A model generated the notes under the pieces. That model was not told the DNA's origin, made no database searches, and was given only the letters and a program-made list of their open reading frames with translations. From Brugia malayi (taxonomy: Eukaryota > Nematoda > Chromadorea > Rhabditida > Onchocercidae): a stretch of DNA of 64,000 nucleotides. The stretch is from NCBI RefSeq assembly GCF_000002995.4, contig NW_025062289.1, positions 28,664-92,663 of the forward strand, given 5' to 3'. A program made the position numbers and the translations under genes. Numbering within the stretch: position 1 is the stretch's first letter; the number at the start of each line of letters is the position of its first letter. Below, one piece after another: positions 12,776 to 24,977 of this stretch.

Positions 12776-15700
12776 ATGTCTACAGGCATAATCTCAACCG
12801 ACGCTATTCAGGACGCATTGCAACGCGCTAAAGAGGTATGCTAATTTCGTATTCTCAAAAATTGAGATCACATTAATGAAGTGCAGTGTTATGCATTCTG
12901 GAGTATACCGTATAAAGTTTTTCGGTATTTATTACTGTTATTATTTTGATTAATTCCCTGCAGAAGTTTTCGTGATATTTTTTTTCATCTAGATCAACCT
13001 TTCTGTGTCCGCTTATTTTGGGAAATGACTAGGCAAAACTGAGTTCGAAAATCACTGCATCACTTACCGTTATTGCCATCATATAGTACTGTTAGCGATG
13101 AAATTGAAATATTTGCACATTTAACAAATGCATTGTTACAAACGTTTTGTTTTGTTGGATGAAAATATAATAATACATTTGAATAGGCCAAGTTGAAAAC
13201 TTTTCGTCTCCTTATATTCTGTAAAATATGGGACTGTGGTTATCAGTTCAAGGATGTTATTGCTTAGGTTTAGGAACAGAGGAATGATTGTGTTGTTTCG
13301 TAGTTTATATCACTTTTTGCATTCAATCTACAGGACCAATGATTTTTCTCAAATTTTATAGACTATATTGCTATATTTTCACGTATTTGCTTGAAATTGA
13401 TTTTGAGACGAATGCGAAATCACCGCTAGATTCTGTTTGTTAATCAGAGTAGTGAATTATATACATATATTTATTTATTTATTATATGCTTTGCAAATCG
13501 CCACCCTTCTATGGACAGGAAAAATTGTAGCTTTTCGAAAAAACGAATGTAAAACTTTGTTCTCATTTCATTTTGGGTTGCTTCGGAAAATTTCCCATTC
13601 GGAGATGTAGTGTAAAAAATTCCATGGTTTTACAATGTGGTACGGTTATGTTGACCCACTATGAAAAGATTAACATCCAAAGTTATGACATCAAATTGGA
13701 CTGAATGCCTTCATAATGATGATGATAATGATGATGCCATTTGGTTTTGGAAATTTGTTGTCTGGAATGAAATAAAAATATTTGCCATATGTGCAGTACT
13801 TCGATTTTTATCGTAAGTTTGATGTTACGTGACATTTTTTTAGAATAAGAGGATGCTTATTATGTTTTTATTCATGATATCATAAGTGATAATTGATTGT
13901 ACATGCATTTATAGTATATGTTCATATTTTGCTTGTTATGTTTAGCTCGCTGCTTCTTCACATTCGAATCCGCAGAAACGACCGAATTCGGACGATTCAT
14001 CTAACCGTACGTACCAGTGATTCACTTGTTATTTTGCATACATTGATGCGTTAAACAGTCACACTTTCATATTAGGAACTTATTGCGTTGAGACGTTCCG
14101 TTTTTGACGGTGTAATACGCGTTTATACGGTATTTCATTGCAATTTATGAAATTTTTTAAAGTGAAGTCTTCAATTTTCATAAATAGGTACATAAATCGA
14201 TTACGTTTTCTCTATGGATTTTGGTTGTTGATGTGAATTATTTCGATTAATTTGAAACGGCTGATTTTCAACTTGTCAATTTTATCAGTGCAATTGTGCA
14301 TATTATTTAAAATCTATATTTGCAGTGCGTATATTATATTCTTGGTGTTTTGCGTGATGGTATACAAATAAAATAGCTGAAATTTAATATGCAATTTTGC
14401 GTTTTTGGAATGGAGAATTCGTTTGCATTTTTTTTAGTGTATCCAACCAAAAGGTTAATATCACTGGAAACACAATGGACATGGGCGGGAGCATGCAAAT
14501 CTCAACACTTGGAGGTCCGGGTCACGTTGCTGCAGGCGGTATGCCGCCAGTTGGAGGTGTTGGAGAAGTTGTTATGGAAACAATGGAGGTTCCGGACCAC
14601 TGTGTTGGCCTTGGAATGGTAGATGTTTTCTGTAGTCTGTGCTTATTTACTTTTTTTTTTTTTTTTTTCGCTTGACAAATTTTGAATTTATCTTTAATTA
14701 CAAACAATAATGTGATGTTATTTCTTATAGTGATTGGCCGTGGTGGTGAACAAATATCACAGATTCAGTCACAGACCAACTGCCGCGTACAAATGTCACC
14801 TGAATCAGATGGGAACAATGTGCGCCAATGTACTTTACAAGGCAGTAAAATGTCCGTAGATCGCGCAAGGGCAATGATAAATGAGGTTGATTCTTGCTTC
14901 GTTATGTTTCTTTTCTTTTGCGTTTCATATTAGTAGTAGGAAATGTATTTAGCTAATGGTACGGTGTAGTTCTGCCAATTTTCTGTTATATTGAGTTGCA
15001 TAATTTTCTGCAATTTTCCGCTTATAGAATTTAATCTTTTTAATTATTGCAGTCCGTTTCTCTCGGTGGTTTTGCCCTTTTGATTTTTCTAGATTATTGG
15101 TCAAGTCGCGTCATTTACTAATAGTTATCCCCTACTGTATAGTATTTTGCTTTTTTTATCGAACTTTGAAATTTAGCACTATGCAATACTAAAAAAAAGA
15201 AATGAAAAAAAAAAATGAAAAAACTTTAAAAAAAATTTTGCATGAAAATTTAGCATACTAAATTAGTCTACATTTTAATGCTGTTCTATGTTTTTTTTTT
15301 TTTTTTTTTCTTGAAGATTTTGAAAGTAGAAGGAGTTACAAGGTATTACATCAACATATTTATAACGTAGAATTATAATGATGTAATTTCTGTGCTTGCT
15401 TTCAGGTAATAGCTCGAGCAGGAAATCGTCCTCCGCCGAACCGAGCAGGCCATTTTGATGGTGGTATACCTGTTGGTACTGGCCGTCAAATAACTCAAGA
15501 GATGTTTATTCCTGGTGCAAAATGTGGCCTCGTAATTGGAAAAGGAGGAGAAACAATCAAAAATATTCAGGTGCGTCAATAGAAATGTTTGACATTGTCG
15601 ATCTTGTAATCTTCGTGGACTACTTTCTATTTTTGCCACCTGTTATTATGTTTCAGGAGCAAACTGGTGTTAAAATGGTTATGATACAAGAAAACCAAGA

Positions 15701-18224
15701 AAGTGGAGGACAACCAAAACCTTTGCGTATTACTGGTGATCCTGAAAAAGTAGAGAATGCTCGGAGAATGGTTGAAGAAATTTTGCAGTCGCGTGAAGAC
15801 CATCCGCCTGGACATTTCGGTTTCCCTGGATCATTCGGAATAAGCGGTGGACAGCGTTCGATTGGCGAAGTAAGATTTTTTATTTTCCGGCTGGCTTAAT
15901 GGCAATTACATGAGTTTACAATGCGACAGCATCCACCTGTTTTACTGATAATACAACTATATTTTAGGTAATTGTTCCTCGTGCTTCGGTTGGAATGATT
16001 ATTGGAAAAGGTGGAGAGACGATTAAGCGTCTTGCTGCTGAATCAGGAGCTAAAATCCAGTTTAAACCTGATAGTTTGTTTCTTAACTCTTGATTAGGGC
16101 AATAATGTATTATTTTCCTGATATTCAAATTTTTAATCTGTTCTCTGGAAAGCATTTTATATGAAGTGATAAAACGTATTCCATTTACTACTAAAGCAAA
16201 GGAAGATGAAAACTGGGAAGTTTTGCATATCGATTTATTGCAGATGATCAGACAGCGCAGGAACGATGTGCTGTCATTCAGGGCACTGCTGAACAGATTG
16301 CAAAAGCGACGCAGTTCATTTCCGAACTCGTCAAAAAGAGTGGTGCTGCAGGTGGTGCGGAGATGTTCTACATGCACGTTCCATCGAACAAAACGGGATT
16401 GGTAATTGGTAAAGGAGGAGAAACTATTAAACAGGTAATCTTTGTTCTTTTCGTAGTTTTTTTAATAGCAGATCATTTCTGTCTTTTCAATACCAATGCA
16501 TCTATGCTTTTTCTTCTTTTCATTTTGCGTTCATCTTTCAAAGAAAAATGAATAATTTGGTTATGTTGTGATGATTGATGTATGTAATATGTTCAGTTGT
16601 TTTTTTTTTTTGTTTGGGACTCAGGTCTTTTTTAGTTATTTTCTCAGACACACTGCTAAATAAATTGTGGCGCTTGTGTGGTATGAATAATAAACTTATT
16701 TATAAATTTCATAGGTAACTGAATAACTGATTAACATCATAGACTTCCAGAACTCTTTTAAGATATGTGCGGAAAGTGGAGCACATGTTGAATTATCACG
16801 AGATCCGCCGCCGAATGCATCCGAGAAAGTTTTTATTATAAAAGGAACACCTTATCAAATCCATCATGCACAACATATTATTCGTATCAAGGTATTTCAT
16901 TTCCAGAAATTTTTCTTAATCCTGCTACCTTTCTATGAAATTCATTATTTGGAAGGAGGATTGTCTTTAATCAGTGTAGCATGTGTATGACATTGGGTCA
17001 TTTGAAGTCTGCCTGGGTCTTGCTGTATCATAGTTGAAGGGAAATTGCTCTAAAAAAAAAATGTTTTTTTAGGTTGGTGATATTGCTCCAGGAACGCCAG
17101 TACCACAGTTTCATGGACAGGGTGGTCCAGGAGCGGGTGGTGATGCATTTGGAGTTGGACATAACACTGTATCAAGTGCTCCTCAAGGATATGGTAATGG
17201 TAACGCACAATTTGCTGGCGCTGGCATTGGTGGGCAAGCAGGAGCGCAATGGAACACCACTTTTGGTTTGGATATGAAGAGATTTTGTTACTGGATAAAA
17301 AAGGTGCACGTAATACAATAATTGTATAACAATGATGCTGCGGTTTTAGGTCATCAGCAAAGTGATCCCGGACAAGCTGCTTGGAATCAGCAGTATTACG
17401 GACAACAAGGACAACAGCAACCTGGTTATCAGCAGGGGGCGTACGCTACCCAATATCAGCAACCAGCACAACTGCAACCACAACCAGCGCAGACAAGTGC
17501 AGCTCCAGCAGTAAATCCGCAAACAGGTATGCAATATGCGATAACAAAGAAAGGAATTTTTGGGTTTTTATGGGAGATTGGGTAGATATGGAAATGTCTC
17601 CTAATTGTAATAATTTTAGCAACATCTTTGTGATAGCACATTTGACTTATGCTATCTAATACACCCATTGTTAATTTCGTTCATAAATTTCAAAATTTTA
17701 TGAGGATTATTGAAGCAGAGTACTAAGGATATTTTTCGTTATTTCGCTGTTCAAAGTATTTGAAAGTTTTAAGCTGTACATTTCATTACATCCATTATTT
17801 TTCAGGTCAACCTGATTATAGTGCACAGTGGGCAGAATATTATCGTAGCATGGGTATGCATGAACAGGCAGCCGTTATCGAAAATCAGCTGAAGCAAAAT
17901 GCTGCTGCTGCTGCTGTTGCTGCGCAACAACCAGCTGCACAAGCAAGACCTCAACAACCGGTAAGTTTTCCAAATATTTTTTTCTGTGGTTCATGAAAGA
18001 AATATAGATTGCTACTTTTTTTGTAGGAAAATTCTTTGGAAACACTGTAAGTGGAATAAAAATGGGAATTTTTATCAACTGTATGTCATATTATAATTAA
18101 ACCACATTGTTTGTAGGGATATGGTGTTTACGGTGCTCAACCAATTACAGCACAAAATCAGTTCAGTTACGGAACACCGCAAGCACAGCCTCAGGGTGGT
18201 TATCAATTCCAGCAACAATATTAA
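12776..18224 (+). CDS. FUSE-binding-protein-like, four KH domains
   Basis: Thirteen exons: 12776-12835, 13946-14010, 14438-14613, 14731-14885, 15406-15570, 15657-15869, 15968-16073, 16244-16434, 16763-16891, 17073-17265, 17350-17526, 17806-17960, 18117-18224. Joined this way they give about 630 residues, the size of FUBP/KHSRP proteins. The N-terminus has the family helix IQDALQRAKE and a QKRP motif. Four KH domains follow, with GXXG loops GRGG (KH1, near residue 103) and GKGG (KH2-KH4, near 195, 290 and 370). The C-terminus is rich in Gly, Gln and Ala and carries the tyrosine motif DYSAQWAEYYRSMG. The family binds single-stranded DNA and AU- or U-rich RNA and acts in transcription and RNA processing in the nucleus. 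All junctions are GT..AG and in phase except exon 3 to exon 4 in KH1, where the in-frame break falls at G|GAATGG rather than a GT donor. The gene otherwise looks intact. The C. elegans relatives are the fubl genes. Confidence 0.9.
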
Positions 18225-19311
18225 AACAGTAATGATGCAAATTGAAAATTGGCATTTTTATTACTTTTTTTTCTTTTCTTTTCCTTAAATTCTTCTTGTT
18301 TGACACTTTTAAACGGAACAGGTCATCAATTCTTCGAGAAGTACAACACAGTGTTTGCTATTGGATAATATATAATTTTAATGCGGTGTTCGCTTTGTAG
18401 TTCTTTTCATACCATTTCTTTAGTAGTATATGCCATTCATAATTAACAGACAGAAGTTTGGGCTCTTTTATGTTAGTTTTTGCATATAAGAATAGCTGTT
18501 TTGGATAGATTACTTAGACAATATTCAATTTTAGTTTGTAATAGAATTTAGGCCACTTCTGCTTTGTTTCTTTTGATTATCGTGGACACATGGTTACCCT
18601 TTTCATCAGTTGGTGGTTCGTTTTTTTTTTTTTTGTATTATTATTGTGGCTGAGGAAATATGTTTCGAATATTCAGGAGATCTCCCTATGCTTTTTTTTT
18701 CTTGAAAAAAATGCTATTGCTATACTGCTTTGTATTCAATAATTCTCGCGAAATGCGTTGTTCAAATTGTTTTTTATTTTTTCATCTCCCCATTGTTTTT
18801 TCTTTTAGATTATTTGGTGGATTTTACATAATAATTTTTTGTTTTGCGAAGCTAAAATTGCTTGTGCTCTGATAATGTATTTCCAATATATTATTATATT
18901 TGATGATTGTTGAGTTATTTTTTGAATTTTTCAATCATGATTTCAATAGCATTTTCACTGCCCGTATAGATGTCTTTTTGGATTTATGACGATAATAATG
19001 TTATCACCGGTATGTTGATTATTCAAATGATTGTTTTGACACTACGTTGTTAATTGCTGTTGCCTTCTGGTCATCCTCATACATCCGTTCATTTTACTTC
19101 ACTATTTTCATCATTAATTGATGACTGTTGCTGATGATAATAATTCTATTGATAGGGAATCATGATTTTGGGTGTATTTTGTTTTGCTGACTTTTTTTGT
19201 CCTTTTTTTTCTCTCTGAGACATCTCCACAAGTACTATACATGAAGAATATCACTAGTAAAAGAGAATATGAAAAAGGATTTTTTCTTTCTGATGATTGA
19301 CCTGTTCTGGT

Positions 19312-19314
<3 letters not shown>

Positions 19315-19365
<51 letters not shown>
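19315..19365. repeat. (TA)n microsatellite
   Basis: An uninterrupted TA dinucleotide run of about 50 bases, directly visible. The minus-strand frame through it encodes alternating Tyr-Ile and is an artefact. Confidence 0.95.
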
Positions 19366-19369
<4 letters not shown>

Positions 19370-20775
19370 GGCATACAACATGCTACTGATTGATGTATAA
19401 CGATATCGTAATTATGATCAAAAATCCATTTTTCAAAGCTATACGGGTGTTGCTGTTATTTGCTCTTGTTTTCGTTCCCTCTATGCTTTTTTTTACACAC
19501 AAATTTCTTTTTAACCATTTACTGATTACCATTTAATAGTGCAAAAAATTTTTTTTTCTTAAAAAATGCGAACGCCTATGTATGGTGGGGACATAATATA
19601 TGTTATGTGTCTGATTGTTCATTTTCATTTGTGTTTTCTATTGGTTGGCTTATTTTGTTAATTTCATATGTACGACACTGTGTTGTTCACTTCTCGAAGA
19701 AGTCACTTTGTTCAATTTTTTAACATCATTTTTTTTCCTAGTAATTATCTCTAATTACAAATCCTTTTTTTCTTTTCTCTTTCTTTCAGTCTCACCTTAA
19801 ATTATTTTTTTCTCATATCGCCGTAAATTCCTTTCACTTTTCTTTCCCTCTTTCCCTTCAGGTTTTATGCAATTCACAGGGAGCTCTCTGATTATTTATG
19901 CTATATCATTTGCATAAATATTTTTCTTCATGATAGCCTCCTTAAATGTTGAACTTTTTGACGATGTTTCTTTTATTTTTCTCCTAGTTATTTTTATATT
20001 CTTTGAGTTTTTTTTGGAAGTTTCATTTTCTGCATATTGTTAGGTGTTATCTTTTAATTAATTTATCCACTGCATACCTTTTATGTTCTTTTCCCTGCGT
20101 TTTTTCATTATATTTGATTTTTTTTCTGCTCTTCACTCGTTTGTTTCCGCCCTCCTCTCCCCAAACCGTGTTAAAATGTTTTTCCAATTTAATTGTAATT
20201 GTTCATGCTCCTTGTTGGTTGCAGTTTTTCCTTCCTTATTTTGAAGTGTTTTTCGTCCATGAACAATAATAAAAGAAATGAAATTGATGACGTGTCGAAC
20301 GGTTTTCAGTTGCTAATCAATAGAAATATAAGTTATAATCTTTAAGCTCGTCGGAATGAAATGCTGGAATCCAATTGGTTTCAGTTAGAATAATCTCGGA
20401 GGAATTCTTGCAAAATACGAAATTAGTTAATGATTTAATTCTTAATACTTAAATTTTGAGCATTTCTTAAACTTCATAAGGCGCTTATAATATCATCGTC
20501 ATCGTATTATCTCGAAATCAATTAGTGTTGTTACATGAAGAATACGGAAAGAACCACTAGTGATATTTTAATATTGATAATTTGATAAGAGATACACAAA
20601 AGCATTTCAATGATGCAAAGGTTAATTTGAGTTGTTGGTCGTATTGCTTGAACTTTTTCTGTTTAAAAACTTTCTTATTTGAAAATCTCCAGAAATCGGA
20701 ACATGAAAGCAGTAAGGAACATTTTTGTTTTACATATATATAGCAGATTTTAAAATTCTTAGTTCTAATGTTTTC

Positions 20776-20806
20776 CGGTTTCCGAATCCCACAGATTCGG
20801 AAACCG
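20776..20806. repeat. Perfect 13-bp inverted repeat
   Basis: CGGTTTCCGAATC, then the five-base loop CCACA, then GATTCGGAAACCG. It stands out as GC-richer than its surroundings. It is not next to a recognised gene end. It could be a transposon-end remnant or a small hairpin RNA. Confidence 0.8.
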
Positions 20807-21707
20807 AAACAACATAAAACACCTGAAAAAAGTAATATTACTACGTGTGTAAAAAGAGCACAAAAAAATAAATAATCAGTGAAAGGTTGTGAATAGCAAT
20901 CGATCTTAAACTTAAAAAGCAAAAAATTTATTGGACTATTTTGTATGCATTATTTCAGGAATAGATGACAAAAATATCATAATTTTTAAATTAATTTTGT
21001 TCTACTATAGTGAAATTTAGAAGGAAAACTCTATGCTGCGTTTCTTTCTTTTCTTTTTTTTTTGCTACAACAATAATTACTGATTGTTTGGAAAAGTTAA
21101 AGTAACTTCTAAGCAAGAGATTTATTTGATAAAATTTATTTCATTATTCGATACGTAGCATTTACAATGAAATATGGAATAGTTTTTAGCGATCCAATTA
21201 AGTTCTAAAATTCTTTTTTATTTTTAAATATTTGAATTGAAGATATATTTCGTCATTATTTCTGTTTTCTAATATTGAGAAATGAAAAATCTAACATTGC
21301 CTAAATTGGAATTTTGGAATTTATATCAAAATTTTCTGTGTTAAATTTTTGGTTTCATTTTTTGTTCAACAAAGTTCTATATGGTTAGTTGTTCCATTCA
21401 AAAAAAAAATTTTTTTAAACACCTTTCACTTGATGGCTGATAATCTTCCCTTCCTAATTTCCGAAAATCCCACTTGAAGAACATACGATAGTGAATTTAT
21501 TTTGAGTTACATTCAGGAAGATTTGATAATTTATAATAAATTGCATATTAGTTTGCAACTTTATAACTTGGAAATATCGCAGAAGGACTGATTATTTCAC
21601 CAATTCTTTCCTAGACAAAGTAATCATTTACAAGGGGATAGTTTTAATGGAATTATCATATTTAAATAGTAATAGTAGAAGCAATGAAGAAATTTGTATA
21701 AACTGAA

Positions 21708-24033
21708 TTAAGAAAGGCTTTTTTTTTGTGCAATTAAATATGTATTTATCATTTCATATCTTCTAAGAAGTTTTAGCGGGTGGTCATTTGTAATTTTCTT
21801 GTTTTGGTGCCATATTACTTCGATAATATCATATGCCATATTAATAATCGATTCTTTAAGGTCTGTAAATTCTATTCCAAGAATATCTTTTGCCTGTAGT
21901 TTAATCATCTTAGCAACTGTCAATTTTTATGCTATTATTGAGATATTATAACCTCGTATGCTGTAATCTGAAATCAATGAGATCATCAATTATTAGTATT
22001 ATTGAGAGCCAGAAAAAAAGATAATTAATAAGATTATGATAAATTATAATTTACGAGAGAATTATCGAAATGTACTTCATTGCCAAAACGACTTAGTATT
22101 TACCGCTTTGTTTTGTTGCTGAACAATGAATAAAGCCATGCTATCGGATATGGCACTGTAATTCTTGGGATACTGTAACCTGAAATTAATGAGATTATCA
22201 ATTTATTGAGACAATCATAAGTGATAGGTGGAATATCAATGGAAAATAAATCTATTTAAACCCTGCGATGAGAATTCATCACGTAGAACATTGGCAATAT
22301 CCAGAAACCAGAAACTTGGTTGATAACTTAATAAAATTCGTAATCCATCACTACGTGGTTCTCGCATAGCACGTGCTTGTGCTTGTGCTATATCAGGTAG
22401 GTCTATTAAACCAAATTGAACTGCTGGTACTGCGGGAATTTCATTGTTCAAAAAACGACGTATTATCTAAAAAGAAAAAAAAAAGACTGAATTTATACTA
22501 ATCAATTTTAGTGGAATAACATCGATATCACAAATGATCAAATATAATTTAATAACATTGTTTTGCTAGCAAAAGAAAAACTTAAGTCAATTTTCTTTTT
22601 TTTCTGTTGTTTTATAACTTTTTAGTAAGGATAAGTTTACATCGATACTCATTCCTTGTACATTATAAAGGAGAGGTCCAACAAGTGCCGAATTGATTAC
22701 AGTTAACTTGAACTTAGTGTCTGGAATTTGAAAAGTAATTGGATGATTTTGAGTTTAAAAAAAAATATCTGAAAAAATTTAAAAACCATTATTTCATCAA
22801 TGATTCGAATTCATTTGTTCCACAGTTTTATTTAACACAATAAACGACAAAGGATGGATTTTTTAAGTACAAATTGTAAATGAGTTATCAGAGAGGACAA
22901 TTCAGATGTAGTAAAATTAATCTCTAGTAAAAAACAAAATCCCATGCAGCTTTTTCTGCAAGTGTTTTACTTTTCATATAATTATTTACATTTTCGAATC
23001 GATATTACTCCAATCATTTTCGTTGAATGTTCGCGTCATATCCGTGAGCTTCTACAATGTCAAATAATCTCAGTGCATTTGTTTAAGTTTTTTCCTCATT
23101 ACGAAGTGATTTTCATTTCTTGTCGTTAATTTGTGAAGAGAGAGAGAGAAAAAAAAAAAAAGAAAACAACTCTTAAACATTTTTATTTTATTGTTGTTTA
23201 TAATGTTTAAAATCAATTAAGACCGATCGATGTATGCACAATGACCTAATTGCTAATTTGTATTTTCCTTTCGCCATTTCATATGAAATAAAATTCGAAT
23301 GGACTAATGACATTATTTAATTATTCAAATAATCAAAATTATTCTTGTTATTTTGTGCTACTTTTTTTTTCGAGAAATTAATTTTCAAAAATTTTACCAT
23401 TAAGAGCAGCGCAAGAACTAGTAACAACAACTTTTTTTAGAGATGAATTTGATGCAGCAGCTCGTAATACTCGAAGAGTACCATCTACTGCAGTTGAAAT
23501 GACTGATTCATGAGTGACAATTGGAAAAAGACTCGCAACATGCAAAACATAGGTGCAATTAGCTGTTGCTCTGAAAAGATTAAAAAACAGTGAAAATGAA
23601 TGGAAAAAAAAAATGAAATGAACTTGAAACGAATGATTAAACATTCTTCAATGAAGTAGGCCAGGAAGAAAATTTAGAATTTTTAGCTCTCTCTCTCTCT
23701 TTTTCTAGAAAAGAAAAACTCTTTCTAGAAAAAGGGAAAAACAAAGAGAGAGAGAGAGAAAGGAATTGATAACAGGTTGATTAATTAATAAAAATGATAA
23801 AATAAATAAGAAATGTTGAAAGAACAGAACGAACTGAGACCATCCTTGATCATTTTCCAAATCTACTTCAACCAATTCCAAACATTCAGCTGCTCCTTCT
23901 AGTTGTTTCAGTGGATCAATTTTGAAATGATTATTAAGGTCACGTACAGTATAATTTTCCTTTAAAAGTTGATGAACACAACAAATGTAAAACCTGATGT
24001 TCCGGTAACAAGCACTCCTGTAATATTTATCAT
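21708..24033 (-). pseudogene. Extended short-chain dehydrogenase (DFR/3beta-HSD-like), broken
   Basis: Blocks on the minus strand, 5' to 3': 24033-23835 (LVTGTSGF nucleotide-binding start, then CVHQLLKENYTVR in another frame), 23570-23398 (YVLHVASLFP, VVVTSSCAALN), about 23051-22905 (FNENDW, then YMKSK carrying the catalytic Tyr-x3-Lys, then AEKAAWDFV), 22720-22641 (NSALVGPLLYN), 22466-22262 (FGLIDLPDIAQA, PSFWFLDIA), 22179-22104 (GYSIPRITVPYPIAWLY) and 21960-21708 (LGIEFTDLKESIINMAYDIIE). These follow the whole Rossmann-fold NAD(P)-dependent reductase. Introns are GT..AG and mostly in phase. Breaks: a frameshift near 23985 just after the glycine motif, two in the catalytic exon, and an in-frame TAA at 21927-21929 in the last exon. 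The order and completeness show an unprocessed copy. It is either a young pseudogene or a gene damaged by consensus errors; the stop codon favours the former. Substrate unknown. Confidence 0.75.
23687..23760. repeat. CT/GA imperfect palindrome inside an SDR intron
   Basis: A (CT)n run with a T tail and CTAGAAAA is mirrored by TTTCTAGAAAAAGGG and a (GA)n run. The two arms are complementary over most of about 74 bases and could fold into a long hairpin. It lies between the first and second exon blocks of the dehydrogenase remnant. Confidence 0.75.
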
Positions 24034-24977
24034 TCTTAATTTTTTAAATTAATCTTTATTCAACTTATTAGATTGAAAATGTCTAATTAACTTACTATTA
24101 ATATTTTATTATCTCTTTTCAACAAAAAAAAAAAAAACACAGCATTCACTTCACAAAATTGGACCCGTCAATTTTATCACTTCGATACGACATCGAATGA
24201 CTTAAGGACGTGAACAGCTACTGATAACATCCTTCCGTGAATTCACGATAACAGAACTTACACCAACTGATAATAGATGTCAACGCTGGGACATAAGTTT
24301 CACATAATGTTGCACTCGGTTTACTGCGCCTCAATTTTATCGGAAGGACTGGGGTTAGATTAGTTCCTCTCATCGTTGGGGTTAATTCTACCTTATTCGT
24401 CGCTGTTCTTATCATCCGTATCTATTTGTTCCTCTTGTTTAAATTCAAACTTTAAAAATGTCAATTCTCTGTTTTTTTTTTACCACAAGTACTCTACTTG
24501 CATGCAGAAATTAAACGCACTTTTTGCATCAGAGGTTTTTGTACGAAAACTTTGTTTTCTTCTATGTTTCTTTTCGTTCACAATTAAGAGTTGCTGAGTT
24601 TTTTTTTTTTTTTTTTCAAAATTTTATGCTTATATGAATTGTTTGTCTTCCATTCATTATGATGTTGCATTTCAGAATAATAAAATCGATGCAAGTGAAA
24701 TTGATATGAAATATTGGTGTCAACTTTTACTTTTCGCAGCGTCCTGTATGCTGGTTTTTTTTTTTTGATTTTACTGTCATAGAAGTTGAAATTTCCTTTC
24801 GAACAGAGAAATTCTTGTCTCCATTTCAAACGAAGAAAACTCATATATATTGTAGGCAGAAGGGGAAGAGGTTCAATGTACCATTCATGGATTAGCGAAA
24901 GGTGAACATGGTGGTAAGGTTAGGTGTTGATATTGGATGTTTTAACTAGGAATATGACTGGAGAGAAATTCATTCAG
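24034..24977. other. Spacer between divergent SDR and nicastrin remnants
   Basis: The two remnants are transcribed away from this interval, so it may have held both promoters. The missing N-terminal exon of the nicastrin copy was sought here. A few GC-richer patches occur (about 24160-24420) but I recognise no protein in any frame. Confidence 0.4.

Larger units (their letters stand above)
18225..21707. other. T-rich 3' flank of the KH gene
   Basis: About 2 kb after the stop codon is strongly T-rich on the + strand, which would suit a long U-rich 3' UTR. An AATAAA lies at 20268-20273, but its use as a poly(A) signal is a guess. From 20300 on the DNA is ordinary AT-rich spacer. No gene was recognised on either strand. 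Confidence 0.4.

Noticed and set aside
19114..19374. Open frame through the TA microsatellite
   Set aside because: The Tyr-Ile repeat comes from simple (TA)n sequence.
20003..20269. Hydrophobic 88-residue open frame
   Set aside because: Phe- and Leu-rich only because the DNA is T-rich. It lies in the likely 3' flank of the KH gene and has no motif.
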